64,000 bases of DNA from Staphylococcus equorum (GCF_029531845.1 NZ_JAMBPV010000001.1:1-64000); one strand, 5' to 3'. Counted from the stretch's first letter, positions 54,390-63,362 are shown. A program made the numbers and translations. Notes: generated by a model from the letters alone, not told the origin.

Positions 54390-55467
54390 TTGCTACCACG
54401 CCTCTTTCTTTGATTACTTTATTTGTTGTAACTTTGTGCTCATGAGAATCTATTAGAATTTGTTCTGTATCAGTAACATCAAATATAGTTAAATTTGCTG
54501 TTATACCTTCTTTAAATTCCAATAACTCGGGTTTATTTATTATTTCAGCTGGTTTTTCTGTTACTGCCTTGATAATTTCATCTAATGTGTAACCAAGATA
54601 CAAGAATTTAGTTAGTACATTAGATAAACTATATACCGGTCCTTCTAATCTGTTTTTTTTATAAATATCTGAACTTATACTATCGAAATGTATATTACTT
54701 TGTTGAGCTTGCTGAGCAACTTCAAATGAAAAACTGGCGTTACCATGACCAACATCTAATTTCACACCTCGTCTTATCGCATCTTTTAAGACTATTAACG
54801 CATTACCTTTTTCATCAAATAAATTATTAGATTTACCATTCAAAAAGTGAGTAATGACATCTCCTTTTCTAAGTAAAGGTATAACGTCCTGAATTTTAGG
54901 GGGTGCTGAACCAATATGCGTCATAATTGGTAATTTTAATTGTTCACTTATTTCTACTGCTCTTTCTAATGGAATTGTCCCATTCCCTTTAACCACGCTA
55001 CTACTTATACGTGCCTTTAACCCGATTATCATATCTTTATATTCTTCAGCAGCTTCAATACACGTTCTCGTATCTATCCATTCTAAATTTGATAATTCAT
55101 CTATTCTTTCTAGACCAATTTTAGAAATATTTAAAAATGAAAATACATTTGTTTGGCTGCTTTGTGCTCTCTCGTACAATTCACTAACTCTATCTGCGCC
55201 ACAACTCCCTGCATCTACTATCGTAGTAACACCTTGCTTTACTCCAATCTCATCAATTTCATCTCCATAAGGACTGAAATCTGAAAAAGCATGTACATGT
55301 AAATCAATCCAACCAGTTGATACAAAAGAATTTGAACCATCAAAAAGAATATGACCTTTTAAACTATTTTCTTTTGAAATTTTTTCTATTACACCGTTAT
55401 TGAGCAAAATATCAACTCGACAATTGTCTAAAGTAGCAATATTTTTAATAATTCCTGAACTTTTCAC
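54367..55467 (-). CDS. Amidohydrolase/deacetylase-family metallohydrolase (EF_0837-like)
   Basis: 366 residues. Amidohydrolase TIM-barrel: the HxH metal motif in STGWIDLHVHAF, VTTIVDAGSCGAD, a likely carbamylated Lys in IIGLKARISSSVVKG, IMTHIGSAPP and DVGHGNASFSFEVA with metal-site His and Asp, then DSISSDIYK. Members sit in operons with SelA-like lyases and KDGP aldolases, so the expected job is removing an N-acyl or amide group from an amino-sugar acid before ammonia elimination. The start is GTG 55467, seven bases after GAGGTG. First gene of the operon. Confidence 0.82.
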   Translation of the reverse strand: MKSSGIIKNIATLDNCRVDILLNNGVIEKISKENSLKGHILFDGSNSFVSTGWIDLHVHAFSDFSPYGDEIDEIGVKQGVTTIVDAGSCGADRVSELYERAQSSQTNVFSFLNISKIGLERIDELSNLEWIDTRTCIEAAEEYKDMIIGLKARISSSVVKGNGTIPLERAVEISEQLKLPIMTHIGSAPPKIQDVIPLLRKGDVITHFLNGKSNNLFDEKGNALIVLKDAIRRGVKLDVGHGNASFSFEVAQQAQQSNIHFDSISSDIYKKNRLEGPVYSLSNVLTKFLYLGYTLDEIIKAVTEKPAEIINKPELLEFKEGITANLTIFDVTDTEQILIDSHEHKVTTNKVIKERGVVANGKFIEL

Positions 55468-55483
55468 ATTAGCTCACCTCTTG

Positions 55484-55543
55484 AAAAAGATTATAACATT
55501 ATAACTTTTGTAAGCGCAATCATTATAATGTTATAATCTTTTT
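55484..55543. promoter_or_regulatory. Double GntR operator enclosing a cre, head of the amino-sugar-acid operon
   Basis: Arms 55484-55504 and 55523-55543 are perfect 21-bp inverted complements. Each contains a TTATAA-NN-TTATAA unit that is itself palindromic, so each arm can be a GntR dimer site. The 18-bp centre holds cre TGTAAGCGCAATCA (55509-55522, 13 of 14 matches). Confidence 0.85.
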
Positions 55544-55606
55544 TCTCATTAAATAATATGCTACTTACTTTATTTAATTAATAACTTTAAAACGTTCAAC
55601 TTACCA

Positions 55607-55660
55607 AAAGTAAAAACACTTTCGTAATATATATATTATTACGAAAGTGTTTTTGCTTTT
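55607..55660. terminator. Terminator at the end of the LacI-controlled cluster
   Basis: AAAAACACTTTCGTAAT pairs exactly with ATTACGAAAGTGTTTTT around an ATATATAT loop; A and T runs on both sides. Confidence 0.9.
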
Positions 55661-55700
55661 GATATAATAAAAATTTAGTTTATATAGGATTAGCCGCTAG

Positions 55701-56465
55701 CTAAATCGCTGTCCAACCGCCGTCTATTTTGATGGTTTCGCCGGTAACAAAATTTGATAATTGTGAACTTAAATATAAGACTGCGCCTGAAATATCTGTT
55801 GGTTGGGGCATTTTATGAAATAAGATGCGATTCAATACGTCTTCTTTAAATGCTTCATTCTTAAACATCTTCTCTGTTAATTCTGTTTCTACAAATGTTG
55901 GAGCAATTGCGTTAATGTTGATATTGTATTGCGCCCACTCAACAGCGAGTGCTTTTGTTAATTGAATCACACCGCCTTTGCTTGAAGCATATGGCGCTCT
56001 ATCAAAATAACCAACAAAACCAACTTGTGATGCCATATTTACAATTTTTCCACTCTGTTCTTGTGCCATGTATTTTCCAACAAACTTAGAAATAAAGAAC
56101 AATGATTTTAAATTAATATCTAATACATTTTCCCAATCATCTTCTTCAATTTCAAATGCAGGTTTACTAATATTTATACCCGCATTATTCACGAGCACAT
56201 CAATTTTTCCAAATTTTGAAACAATATCGTCTATTACCTTTGAAACTCGATTAATTTCGGTTATATCCAGCGCATAAACCGTATGTTGCCCCCTAGATTC
56301 ATTCAGTATATCTAACGTTTTATCTAATGAATCTTTATCTCTAGCTATGACGATTACATTGGCACCTAACTGCGCGAAATCAATTGCAATTTCTTGACCA
56401 ATACCTCGGTTGCCACCAGTTACAATAACAGTCTTACCTTCTAAATCATTAAAGTTTTTTTGCAC
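55701..56465 (-). CDS. SDR-family oxidoreductase
   Basis: 254-residue classical short-chain dehydrogenase. Cofactor motif TGGNRGIGQ (about 16-24), VLVNNAG, the catalytic Ser in NMASQVGF, YASSKGG (YxxxK) and the C-terminal GETIKIDGGW are intact. The acidic/basic context after strand 2 (VIARDKDSL) suggests NADP(H), but this is weak. Start GTG 56465 after AGGATGA. Last gene of the cluster with the 3HCDH-type dehydrogenase 11 bp upstream; probably oxidises a hydroxyl of the same substrate family (a polyol or hydroxy acid). Confidence 0.85.
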   Translation of the reverse strand: MQKNFNDLEGKTVIVTGGNRGIGQEIAIDFAQLGANVIVIARDKDSLDKTLDILNESRGQHTVYALDITEINRVSKVIDDIVSKFGKIDVLVNNAGINISKPAFEIEEDDWENVLDINLKSLFFISKFVGKYMAQEQSGKIVNMASQVGFVGYFDRAPYASSKGGVIQLTKALAVEWAQYNININAIAPTFVETELTEKMFKNEAFKEDVLNRILFHKMPQPTDISGAVLYLSSQLSNFVTGETIKIDGGWTAI

Positions 56466-56476
56466 TATAAATCATC

Positions 56477-57412
56477 CTATTTATTTTCTTGATCTTTCTT
56501 CAAAAAATACATCAATACTTCGTCACGCTTATCAATAATTTCTTGAGACTCACTTTCGCCCCAATCATAAAAACCTTTACCAGTTTTATATCCAAGATTG
56601 CCTTCATCAACATGTTTATTCAATGTTTTTCCAGATGCTTTTTCAGTACTTAAATCTTCAAATAAATAATCAGATATGGCACTAAAAACATCCAACCCAC
56701 CTAAGTCTGCCGTCATTAGTGGACCAACGACAGGATATCTTCTACCTACACTATAGGTTACTGCGGCATCAATATCTTCCTTAGATGCTACACCTTGATC
56801 AAGTAATGATTGCGCTTCTCTAAATAGTGCATATTGTAATCTATTACCGATAAATCCTGATATTTCTTTTTGTATAAGAATTGGCTTTTTGCCTATAGCA
56901 CCAATAACATTTTCAGTACGTGCAACAGTTTCAATATTTGTGTCATCATTTTTCACAATTTCTACCAACGGAACTAAATGTGCCGGATTCCAAAAATGTG
57001 TGATAATAAAATAATCAGGAAATTTATAATCTTTTGTTAGTTGTTGTAATGTGAAACCAGATGTATTGCTGGCTAATATGGTTTTTTCATCTAATAAATC
57101 ATTTAACTTTTCATATAATTCACTTTTAATGCCTAAATCTTCTGGCACAGCTTCTATGATAAAAGTAACGTCTTTCACTACCGCTTCAATATCTGTGTCT
57201 AAGGTAATATTATTTTTGATATTTTGCATTTGAACGTCACTAATTAAATCATTTTTATATAATAACAGTACCTTTTTATCAATTTCTGTTTCAGCTCTTT
57301 TTAAATCTTCCAAGTTGATACTGTAAACTTTAACTTTATAATTCGCCCAAGCAACGGATAGAGCGATTGAATGCCCCATCGTTCCACTACCTAATACAGC
57401 AATATTCTCCAT
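56477..57412 (-). CDS. 3-hydroxyacyl-CoA dehydrogenase-family protein
   Basis: 311 residues. N-terminal Rossmann motif AVLGSGTMGHSIALSVA, catalytic-His segment THFWNPAHLVPLVEIV (His near 140) with the partner ASNTSGF, and a helical C-terminal domain (GFIGNRLQYALFREAQSLLD). The single-domain form of this length includes L-gulonate 3-dehydrogenase, L-carnitine dehydrogenase and hydroxybutyryl-CoA dehydrogenase. No thiolase or crotonase gene is nearby, so a sugar-acid or carnitine-like substrate is more likely than acyl-CoA. RBS AAAGGGG. Confidence 0.82.
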   Translation of the reverse strand: MENIAVLGSGTMGHSIALSVAWANYKVKVYSINLEDLKRAETEIDKKVLLLYKNDLISDVQMQNIKNNITLDTDIEAVVKDVTFIIEAVPEDLGIKSELYEKLNDLLDEKTILASNTSGFTLQQLTKDYKFPDYFIITHFWNPAHLVPLVEIVKNDDTNIETVARTENVIGAIGKKPILIQKEISGFIGNRLQYALFREAQSLLDQGVASKEDIDAAVTYSVGRRYPVVGPLMTADLGGLDVFSAISDYLFEDLSTEKASGKTLNKHVDEGNLGYKTGKGFYDWGESESQEIIDKRDEVLMYFLKKDQENK

Positions 57413-57473
57413 CGTTACACCCCTTTTGACTAAAGTATTTTAATTTATTTATACCAGTAACTTTCCAATTGTT

Positions 57474-58787
57474 TTATAGACCTAACATAAATAACCCGAT
57501 TGCGATAATGACTGCTACGAGTGGTACAACGACTGTCATGGCTCCAAAGGCTCCATATGCATCTTTATGTGTTTCACCTGCAATAGAGCGAATCGTCGTC
57601 ACGGTATATCCACCATGTGGCAGTGAATCTAACGTGCCTGAAGACATCGAAATTGTCCTATGCATCGCATCAGCATTTACACCCATATCTAAATAGTGTG
57701 GTGCTAATATCGGTAAGGCAATCGATTGGCCACCAGATGACGAACCAGTTAATCCAGCGATAACCATTACAGCAAATGCACCTGTAATTAATGGAGAACC
57801 TGGTAAGTTCGTAACATAATTGATAGCGTCGTTAAAAGCTGGTGTGACTTTAGCGACGCCACCAAAACCTACAACTGCTGACGTATTACCTAACGCAATC
57901 AATGCACCTTCAGTACCTTTTCCGACTGCTTTCCAAAAATCTTTAAAATAACTTTTATTCAATAACCATGTTGCGATGATACCACTCGTTAAAGCGACTA
58001 TTAGTGCGGATTGCTCTAATGTATCATGTAAGAAAAATGATACTAACAACACAATAAATAACGGAATCATACTTAAAAATGGATTAGGTAGTTTATTTCT
58101 ATCTTCCATTTGATCCCCAGTTCTACTAATAAAACATTCACCTTTTCGTTTTGCTTTTTTAATCATATGCATTAACCATAGGTAACCTGCAACTAACATA
58201 AACAATGCAGTGATGATACTAACAGTCCACCCTGCATATGGACTTGTATGTAAATATGGGATTGGGATCCAGTTTTGTATTTCTGGAGAACCAGCTGAAG
58301 TCATTGTAAATGTAGTGGAACCTAAAGCTAAAGTAGCCGGAATAAATCTTCTTGGAAAATCAGATTCCTTAAATAAATTTACAGCCATAGGATATACAGC
58401 AAATGCGACTACAAATAGACTAACCCCGCCATAGGTTAAGACACCACAGGCTAGTACAATTGCTAAAACGGCTCTTTTCATACCTATTTTTTTAATAATC
58501 CAATGTGATACACTTTCTGCAGCACCACTGTCTTCCATGACTTTTCCAAAAATTGCTCCAGTTAAAAACATTAAATACCAAGATGTCACGAAACCAGAAA
58601 ACCCATCCATATAACTTGTAACAAAATCCATTTCCTTACCTGTAGCAAGTTGAGAAAATAAAGGTAAACCATTTAAAACGCCAACAAACAACGCAGACAA
58701 AGGCGCTGCGATTAATAGATTCACGCCTCTCATTACTAGAATAGTTAAAATAACTAACCCACCAACTAATCCTATAACACCTAACAT
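57474..58787 (-). CDS. GntP-family permease (LacI-controlled cluster)
   Basis: 437 residues with about 12 hydrophobic segments. It starts VIGLVGGLVILTILVMRGVNLLIAAPLSALFVG and has FLTGAIFGKVMEDSGAAESVSHWII. The NDAG-type C-terminal motif of other GntP proteins is replaced by SSGTLDSLPHGGYTVTTIRSIAGETHKDAYG, so it belongs to a different GntP subgroup than the two other permeases in this window. It lies between the HisD-like and 3HCDH-type genes and should import the cluster's substrate. Confidence 0.87.
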   Translation of the reverse strand: MLGVIGLVGGLVILTILVMRGVNLLIAAPLSALFVGVLNGLPLFSQLATGKEMDFVTSYMDGFSGFVTSWYLMFLTGAIFGKVMEDSGAAESVSHWIIKKIGMKRAVLAIVLACGVLTYGGVSLFVVAFAVYPMAVNLFKESDFPRRFIPATLALGSTTFTMTSAGSPEIQNWIPIPYLHTSPYAGWTVSIITALFMLVAGYLWLMHMIKKAKRKGECFISRTGDQMEDRNKLPNPFLSMIPLFIVLLVSFFLHDTLEQSALIVALTSGIIATWLLNKSYFKDFWKAVGKGTEGALIALGNTSAVVGFGGVAKVTPAFNDAINYVTNLPGSPLITGAFAVMVIAGLTGSSSGGQSIALPILAPHYLDMGVNADAMHRTISMSSGTLDSLPHGGYTVTTIRSIAGETHKDAYGAFGAMTVVVPLVAVIIAIGLFMLGL

Positions 58788-58820
58788 ATAAGTATGTCCC
58801 CCTTTAGAACATAAACGGTT

Positions 58821-60110
58821 TTATTTATTTCCTTTATCTCCATACTTTCTTACACGTAATAATGCTTGTTCTGCGTGTCCGGCAAAGTTCTCATAACCGC
58901 ATAGTCTCGCTGCATACTCACCCATAGCTGCGCTTTGTTCTTCAGATGTAATACGTTGATAAGTCACTGTTTTAATAAATTTACCTACCCATAAGCCCCC
59001 TGTATAACGTGCTGCTTTTTTAGTAGGTAGTGTGTGATTCGTACCAATGACTTTATCGCCATAAGCTACGTTTGTTTCTGGCCCCAGGAATAGCGCGCCA
59101 TAATTTGTTAAATGATTTAAAAAGTAGTCTGGTTCTTTAGTTAGTACTTCGACATGTTCAAAAGCGAGTTTATTCGCTTCTATTACAGCTTCTGCTTCAT
59201 CTTTCACAATAATCACTTGCCCATAATTTTCCCAAGATTCACTTGCAATATCAGCTGTTGATAACGTTTGTAATTGTCTTTCTATCTCTTTTAAAGCTGC
59301 TTCAGCAATTGCTTCAGAAGTAGAAATAATCGCACCTGGAGATGTGGGTCCATGTTCCCCTTGACCAAGTATATCTGTAGCAATCATTTCAGGTTCTGAT
59401 GTTTCATCTGCGATTACTAATGTTTCTGTAGGTCCCGCGAGTAGATCGATACCGACTCTGCCAAATAGTTGGCGTTTCGTTTCTGCCACAAAAGCATTAC
59501 CTGGCCCAACAATCATGTCTACAGAATCTATCGTTTCTGTACCTATCGCCATAGCACCCATGGCTTGAATGCCGCCTAGAATATAAATTTCATCGGCACC
59601 TGCTTTGTACATTGCATATACAGTTGTTTCTGGAATTTTACCATCTATCGGCGGTGTACAAGCTATAACACGTTTCACCCCAGCAACTTTGGCAGTTAAG
59701 ATGCTCATATGCGAAGAAGCAATCATCGGGTACCTACCACCTGGAATATAACACCCTACACTATCAACCGGTATATTCTTTTGACCTAATATGACACCAG
59801 GTGAATTTTCTGTTTCGAAGTCTTGTAAGGAAGCTTTTTGAGCTTCAGCAAATCTTTGAATGTTATTTTGCGCGAATGCGATATCATCTTTAACTTGTTG
59901 TGGAATATCGTTAACAATTTTTTCTATTTCTTCATCACTTAATTTAAAACTTTCTGGACTCCAATTATCAAACTTTACAGACAAATCGCGTAAAGCTTTA
60001 TCCCCCTCAGCTTCAATTGTTTTAATCGTATCACTTACAATTTGACTAACCTTCTCATCAGATTGTTTTATTTCTTCTTGGCTTTTACCATGTTTTAGTT
60101 TATAAGACAT
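58821..60110 (-). CDS. Histidinol dehydrogenase-family enzyme (HpsN/HisD-like)
   Basis: 429 residues. NVYIPGG-type VGCYIPGGRYPMIASSHMSILTAKVAGV, VDMIVGPGNAFVAETKRQLFG, IDLLAGPTETLVIAD and the metal-binding GQGEHGP are the HisD family's blocks, with the zinc-region GTNHTLPTKKAARYTGGLWV. No his genes surround it. Context with two other dehydrogenases, a GntP permease and a LacI repressor argues for a catabolic four-electron alcohol-to-acid oxidation such as HpsN's oxidation of dihydroxypropanesulphonate, though the sulpholyase genes are absent. Start ATG 60110, nine bases after GAGAGGGG; the frame reaches 60170 but has no RBS there. Confidence 0.8.
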   Translation of the reverse strand: MSYKLKHGKSQEEIKQSDEKVSQIVSDTIKTIEAEGDKALRDLSVKFDNWSPESFKLSDEEIEKIVNDIPQQVKDDIAFAQNNIQRFAEAQKASLQDFETENSPGVILGQKNIPVDSVGCYIPGGRYPMIASSHMSILTAKVAGVKRVIACTPPIDGKIPETTVYAMYKAGADEIYILGGIQAMGAMAIGTETIDSVDMIVGPGNAFVAETKRQLFGRVGIDLLAGPTETLVIADETSEPEMIATDILGQGEHGPTSPGAIISTSEAIAEAALKEIERQLQTLSTADIASESWENYGQVIIVKDEAEAVIEANKLAFEHVEVLTKEPDYFLNHLTNYGALFLGPETNVAYGDKVIGTNHTLPTKKAARYTGGLWVGKFIKTVTYQRITSEEQSAAMGEYAARLCGYENFAGHAEQALLRVRKYGDKGNK

Positions 60111-60164
60111 TTGAAAATCCCCTCTCCCAGCGATTACGCATGCGATTAAACACAAAAAATAATC

Positions 60165-60180
60165 TTGCATACGTATGCAA
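60165..60180. promoter_or_regulatory. LacI-type operator, perfect 16-bp palindrome
   Basis: TTGCATACGTATGCAA with the central CG typical of LacI/GalR sites, 55 bp before the HisD-like start and downstream of the lacI-type gene. Confidence 0.8.
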
Positions 60181-60199
60181 ATAGTTCACTTTATGTTAT

Positions 60200-60213
60200 A
60201 GTAAGCGCTTTCA
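60200..60213. promoter_or_regulatory. cre site upstream of the HisD-like gene
   Basis: AGTAAGCGCTTTCA; read on the other strand TGAAAGCGCTTACT, 13 of 14 matches to TGNNANCGNTNNCA. Confidence 0.65.
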
Positions 60214-60217
60214 AATG

Positions 60218-61207
60218 TCAAATTGTTTTCGTTGTTTTTCTGAATTTAAACTTCCCTTTTAACTTTCTTTGTTCTATTTCATCAAAGTTATCTTTTAATA
60301 GAATTTCAATTGTTTCCTCAATCATGTTGTTCAGTGGCTGCGACCAAGTAGATAATTGATGATTGGGCCAAGACGCCATCCGTATATCATCAAATCCTAT
60401 CACTTCAATTTCATTAGGTACTTCAATATTCATTTTCTTCACTGCTTCTAATGCTCCGAGTGCTGTAATATCATTTGCGCCAAATATACCTTGGGGTCTG
60501 TTGCCATCTTTCAGGTATTTTAATGTCGATTTGTACGCTGTCTCAAAGGTAAAGTCTCCCTCGACCATATCTATATCTTGGTTTCTTTCACTAAAATACT
60601 GCTTAAAACCCTGTAATCTATCTCTATTTGTGGATGTGTTATATATACCTGACACATATAAATTGTGCTTGTACCCTTGCTTATAAAAATATTCAGCCAC
60701 AGACCTTGCTGCATAAATATTATCACTTGAAACTGAATTACAATTTAAAGATTCATCATATCTATTAAATAATATGACTGGAATACTTGAGCTCTTTAAC
60801 TTTTTCACCAAATCTGACGATAATACCGCATCTGTGATAATGATTGCTTCAACGTTATATTCAATAAATTGGTTAATTTCTTCTTGCTGAATTTCTTCAT
60901 TTTCTGTATATACAAATAGCACAGAATAGCCAAATTGTTTCAGTTTTTGTGTAAATAATGCTAAAACTTCATGATAGAATGGGTTCTGTTTATCTTTCAT
61001 AGCTAAACCAATTAATTTAGATTTGTTAGTAATTAAACCCCTAGCTAAAGCATTCGGTTTATAATTTAATTCATTGGCAACTTTTAAGACTTTTTGCTTA
61101 GTTTCTTCTGACACACTTTTGCCAGGTGTAAAAACTCTTGAAACTGTAGATTGTGATACATTAGCCTTTTTAGCTACCATTTCTGCTGAAACATTTTTCT
61201 TTTTCAA
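60218..61207 (-). CDS. LacI-family transcriptional regulator
   Basis: 329 residues. N-terminal headpiece VSAEMVAKKANVSQSTVSRVFTPGKSVSEETKQKVLKVANELNYKPNALARGL, then a periplasmic-binding-protein-like effector domain (LIGLAMKDKQNPFYHEV, GIFGANDITALGALEA, IEVIGFDDI). Start TTG 61207 after GGAGTG is preferred over the ATG at 61225, whose upstream is poor. It lies upstream of, and on the same strand as, the HisD-like cluster and presumably represses it through the palindrome at 60165-60180; the inducer is unknown. Confidence 0.88.
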   Translation of the reverse strand: MKKKNVSAEMVAKKANVSQSTVSRVFTPGKSVSEETKQKVLKVANELNYKPNALARGLITNKSKLIGLAMKDKQNPFYHEVLALFTQKLKQFGYSVLFVYTENEEIQQEEINQFIEYNVEAIIITDAVLSSDLVKKLKSSSIPVILFNRYDESLNCNSVSSDNIYAARSVAEYFYKQGYKHNLYVSGIYNTSTNRDRLQGFKQYFSERNQDIDMVEGDFTFETAYKSTLKYLKDGNRPQGIFGANDITALGALEAVKKMNIEVPNEIEVIGFDDIRMASWPNHQLSTWSQPLNNMIEETIEILLKDNFDEIEQRKLKGKFKFRKTTKTI

Positions 61208-61321
61208 CTTTATCACTCCGTCCATATGACTTCATATTTGTATGTAGCACACTATATTTTATAATTCAACACTTTATATTACATTATAGAATAGAAATTT
61301 CAAATGTTGCACTATTTCAAA

Positions 61322-61378
61322 GCAAAAACACTTCCGTAATCATACATAGCATATGAATTTAGCGAAAGTGTCTTTTTA
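61322..61378 (-). terminator. Terminator of the ABC exporter operon
   Basis: AAAAACACTTCCG on the left and CGAAAGTGTCTTTTT on the right pair with a few mismatches around a long loop; the A run gives a T tail on the minus strand. Confidence 0.6.
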
Positions 61379-61421
61379 TATTTATCTCTAAATTTGTGTG
61401 TAGTTATGTTGAAAATAAAAT

Positions 61422-62516
61422 TTATACTTTTCTGTAACGTTTAAGACCAATGATATTTAGTATTGTAAATATGAAAATGAATAGTAACAGTATAACAATA
61501 TCGAACCAAATAAATTCAAATCCCTGTCCCTTAATCATTACATTGGTCAGCGCGTCACCAGCATATCTTAACGGAAATACATAGCCAATAGCACTAACCC
61601 AATTGGCAATACTATCTAAAGGGATAAGTCCAGAGAAAAAAACCTGAGGTATAACAACTAACGGTATAAATTGAACCATTTGAAATTCTGAATTTGCAAA
61701 AGTTGAAACAAACAAACCAATAGCTAAAGCAGATAATGCAATAAGTATATTAATTAATAATACCCACCATATACTTCCTACAACCTCAACTTTCAGTAAG
61801 TATATGGAATAAAATACAATAATTAATGTTTGTAATATCGCAAACAAACCATAACCTGCTAAATAACCAAAGACAATTTCACTTCTTTTAACAGAGGTTG
61901 CAAGTACACGTTCTAAAGTCCCTCTGGTACGTTCTCTTAAAAGTGCTATACCAGAAACTAAGAATACAAAGAAAAAGACAAAAAAACCAATTAGAATTGG
62001 AAATATTTTATCAAAAAATGTACTATTAGCATCACCATAAAGGTAATGATTATCTATGTTCAATGCCTCTGTCTGTTGTCCATTGGCTTGTTTCATATTG
62101 TCAGGTATCTTTTCGACAATTTTAGCCATGTCTTGCATCTTGTTTTTTTGAATTGCACTCGCTAATAATTGTTTCGTTGAGCCTGTCTGACTTGGATCTT
62201 CATTTTTATACGTAACTTCTAAGTTAGAATTTTTTTGTTCAATATATGCATCCAGCTCTGAATCCACAATCGTATCTTTAATTGAGCTAGGTGCATCATA
62301 TTTTTCAATATCTACTTTATCTGAAGGCAAAGCGTTCACAATTTCATTTGATACTGATACATCTACACCCATTTTTATATTTGTTTCATTATTAGTATCA
62401 AAAATAAAATACATCAGTGTTAAAACTAAAATCGGGGCAAATAACATTAAAGCTAACGTTCTTTTATCTCGTAATAATTCTTTAATAACTCTGATAAAAA
62501 TAGCCTTAAATCTCAT
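61422..62516 (-). CDS. ABC-2 transporter permease
   Basis: 364 residues. One N-terminal helix (FKAIFIRVIKELLRDKRTLALMLFAPILVLTLMYFIFD), a soluble domain of about 130 residues, and five C-terminal helices with the conserved LLRERTRGTLERVLATSVKRSEIVFGYL. This is the YhfE/LnrN-like long ABC-2 permease type used for export of lipophilic drugs or polyene-like compounds. It shares one base (TAATG) with the ATPase gene upstream. Cargo unknown. Confidence 0.87.
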   Translation of the reverse strand: MRFKAIFIRVIKELLRDKRTLALMLFAPILVLTLMYFIFDTNNETNIKMGVDVSVSNEIVNALPSDKVDIEKYDAPSSIKDTIVDSELDAYIEQKNSNLEVTYKNEDPSQTGSTKQLLASAIQKNKMQDMAKIVEKIPDNMKQANGQQTEALNIDNHYLYGDANSTFFDKIFPILIGFFVFFFVFLVSGIALLRERTRGTLERVLATSVKRSEIVFGYLAGYGLFAILQTLIIVFYSIYLLKVEVVGSIWWVLLINILIALSALAIGLFVSTFANSEFQMVQFIPLVVIPQVFFSGLIPLDSIANWVSAIGYVFPLRYAGDALTNVMIKGQGFEFIWFDIVILLLFIFIFTILNIIGLKRYRKV

Positions 62517-63241
62517 TATTGCACCCCCGCTTCTGCTTTTATAAACACTTCTTCTATAGAATCTACTTCAAATTTATCTTTCAATTCTTGCGGTGTTCCT
62601 ATAGTGAAGAGCTTCCCTTCAACAATTAAGCCGATATAATCACAACGTTCCGCTTCTCCCATAACATGTGTAGTGACAATTACAGATTTACCTTCATTTG
62701 CTAAACCATTCAATTGCTTCCAAACATCTTTTCTAAGTTTAGGGTCAATACCGACCGTAGGCTCATCTAAAATAATAAGGTTGGGATTAGCTAACAGTGT
62801 TATGGCCAAAGAAAGTCTACGTTTCATACCACCTGAAAAATGAGAAACGACCTTCCCTAATTCAGGTTCTAAATTTACTATTCTTGTATTTTCAGCAATT
62901 GCTTCTTCTAATTTCTTACCTTTTAACCCCATCAAATTACCGAAAAACACTAAATTTTCTCGAGCTGTTAATGACTCATATAATGCATCACTTTGCCCCA
63001 TGTAGCCTATTTCATTCAGTACTTTACGATTAGGTATTTGTTTATTGAAAATTTGAGCCTGTCCTTCATCTAAACTTTCCATACCCATTAAACATTTTAT
63101 TGTCGTAGTCTTACCTGAACCACTAGGTCCGATTAATCCTAAAATTTCTCCAGCAGATAACTCTAAATTGATGCCATCTAAGACTTTCTTTTTATTATAA
63201 TATTTTATTGCATTTGTTAACTTTGCTACAAGGTCAGCCAT
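62516..63241 (-). CDS. ABC transporter ATPase
   Basis: 241 residues of the drug-exporter (DrrA/CcmA) type: Walker A GPSGSGKTTT (about 37-46), Q-loop IGYMGQSDALYESLTARENL, signature FSGGMKRRLSLA, Walker B LIILDEPTVGIDP and H-loop VTTHVMGEAERCD. First gene of the two-gene exporter operon with the ABC-2 permease, no regulator adjacent. AGGGAGA-like RBS precedes the ATG. Confidence 0.9.
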   Translation of the reverse strand: MADLVAKLTNAIKYYNKKKVLDGINLELSAGEILGLIGPSGSGKTTTIKCLMGMESLDEGQAQIFNKQIPNRKVLNEIGYMGQSDALYESLTARENLVFFGNLMGLKGKKLEEAIAENTRIVNLEPELGKVVSHFSGGMKRRLSLAITLLANPNLIILDEPTVGIDPKLRKDVWKQLNGLANEGKSVIVTTHVMGEAERCDYIGLIVEGKLFTIGTPQELKDKFEVDSIEEVFIKAEAGVQ

Positions 63242-63317
63242 AGAGTTCCCTCTCCCATGTAAATAATTGTTTATAAAACGAGTATATACCTCTCATTTGT
63301 AAAATCAATTTAGCACT

Positions 63318-63362
63318 AAAAAACTGTGCCGTACTTCCATATTATGGGTGTGCGGCACAGTT
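63318..63362 (-). terminator. Terminator of the CstB-like gene
   Basis: AACTGTGCCG pairs exactly with CGGCACAGTT; the A run on the left gives a T tail on the minus strand. Confidence 0.82.

Noticed and set aside
58821..60110. Histidine biosynthesis gene hisD
   Set aside because: The family fits, but no other his gene is present and the neighbours are catabolic dehydrogenases, a permease and a LacI regulator.
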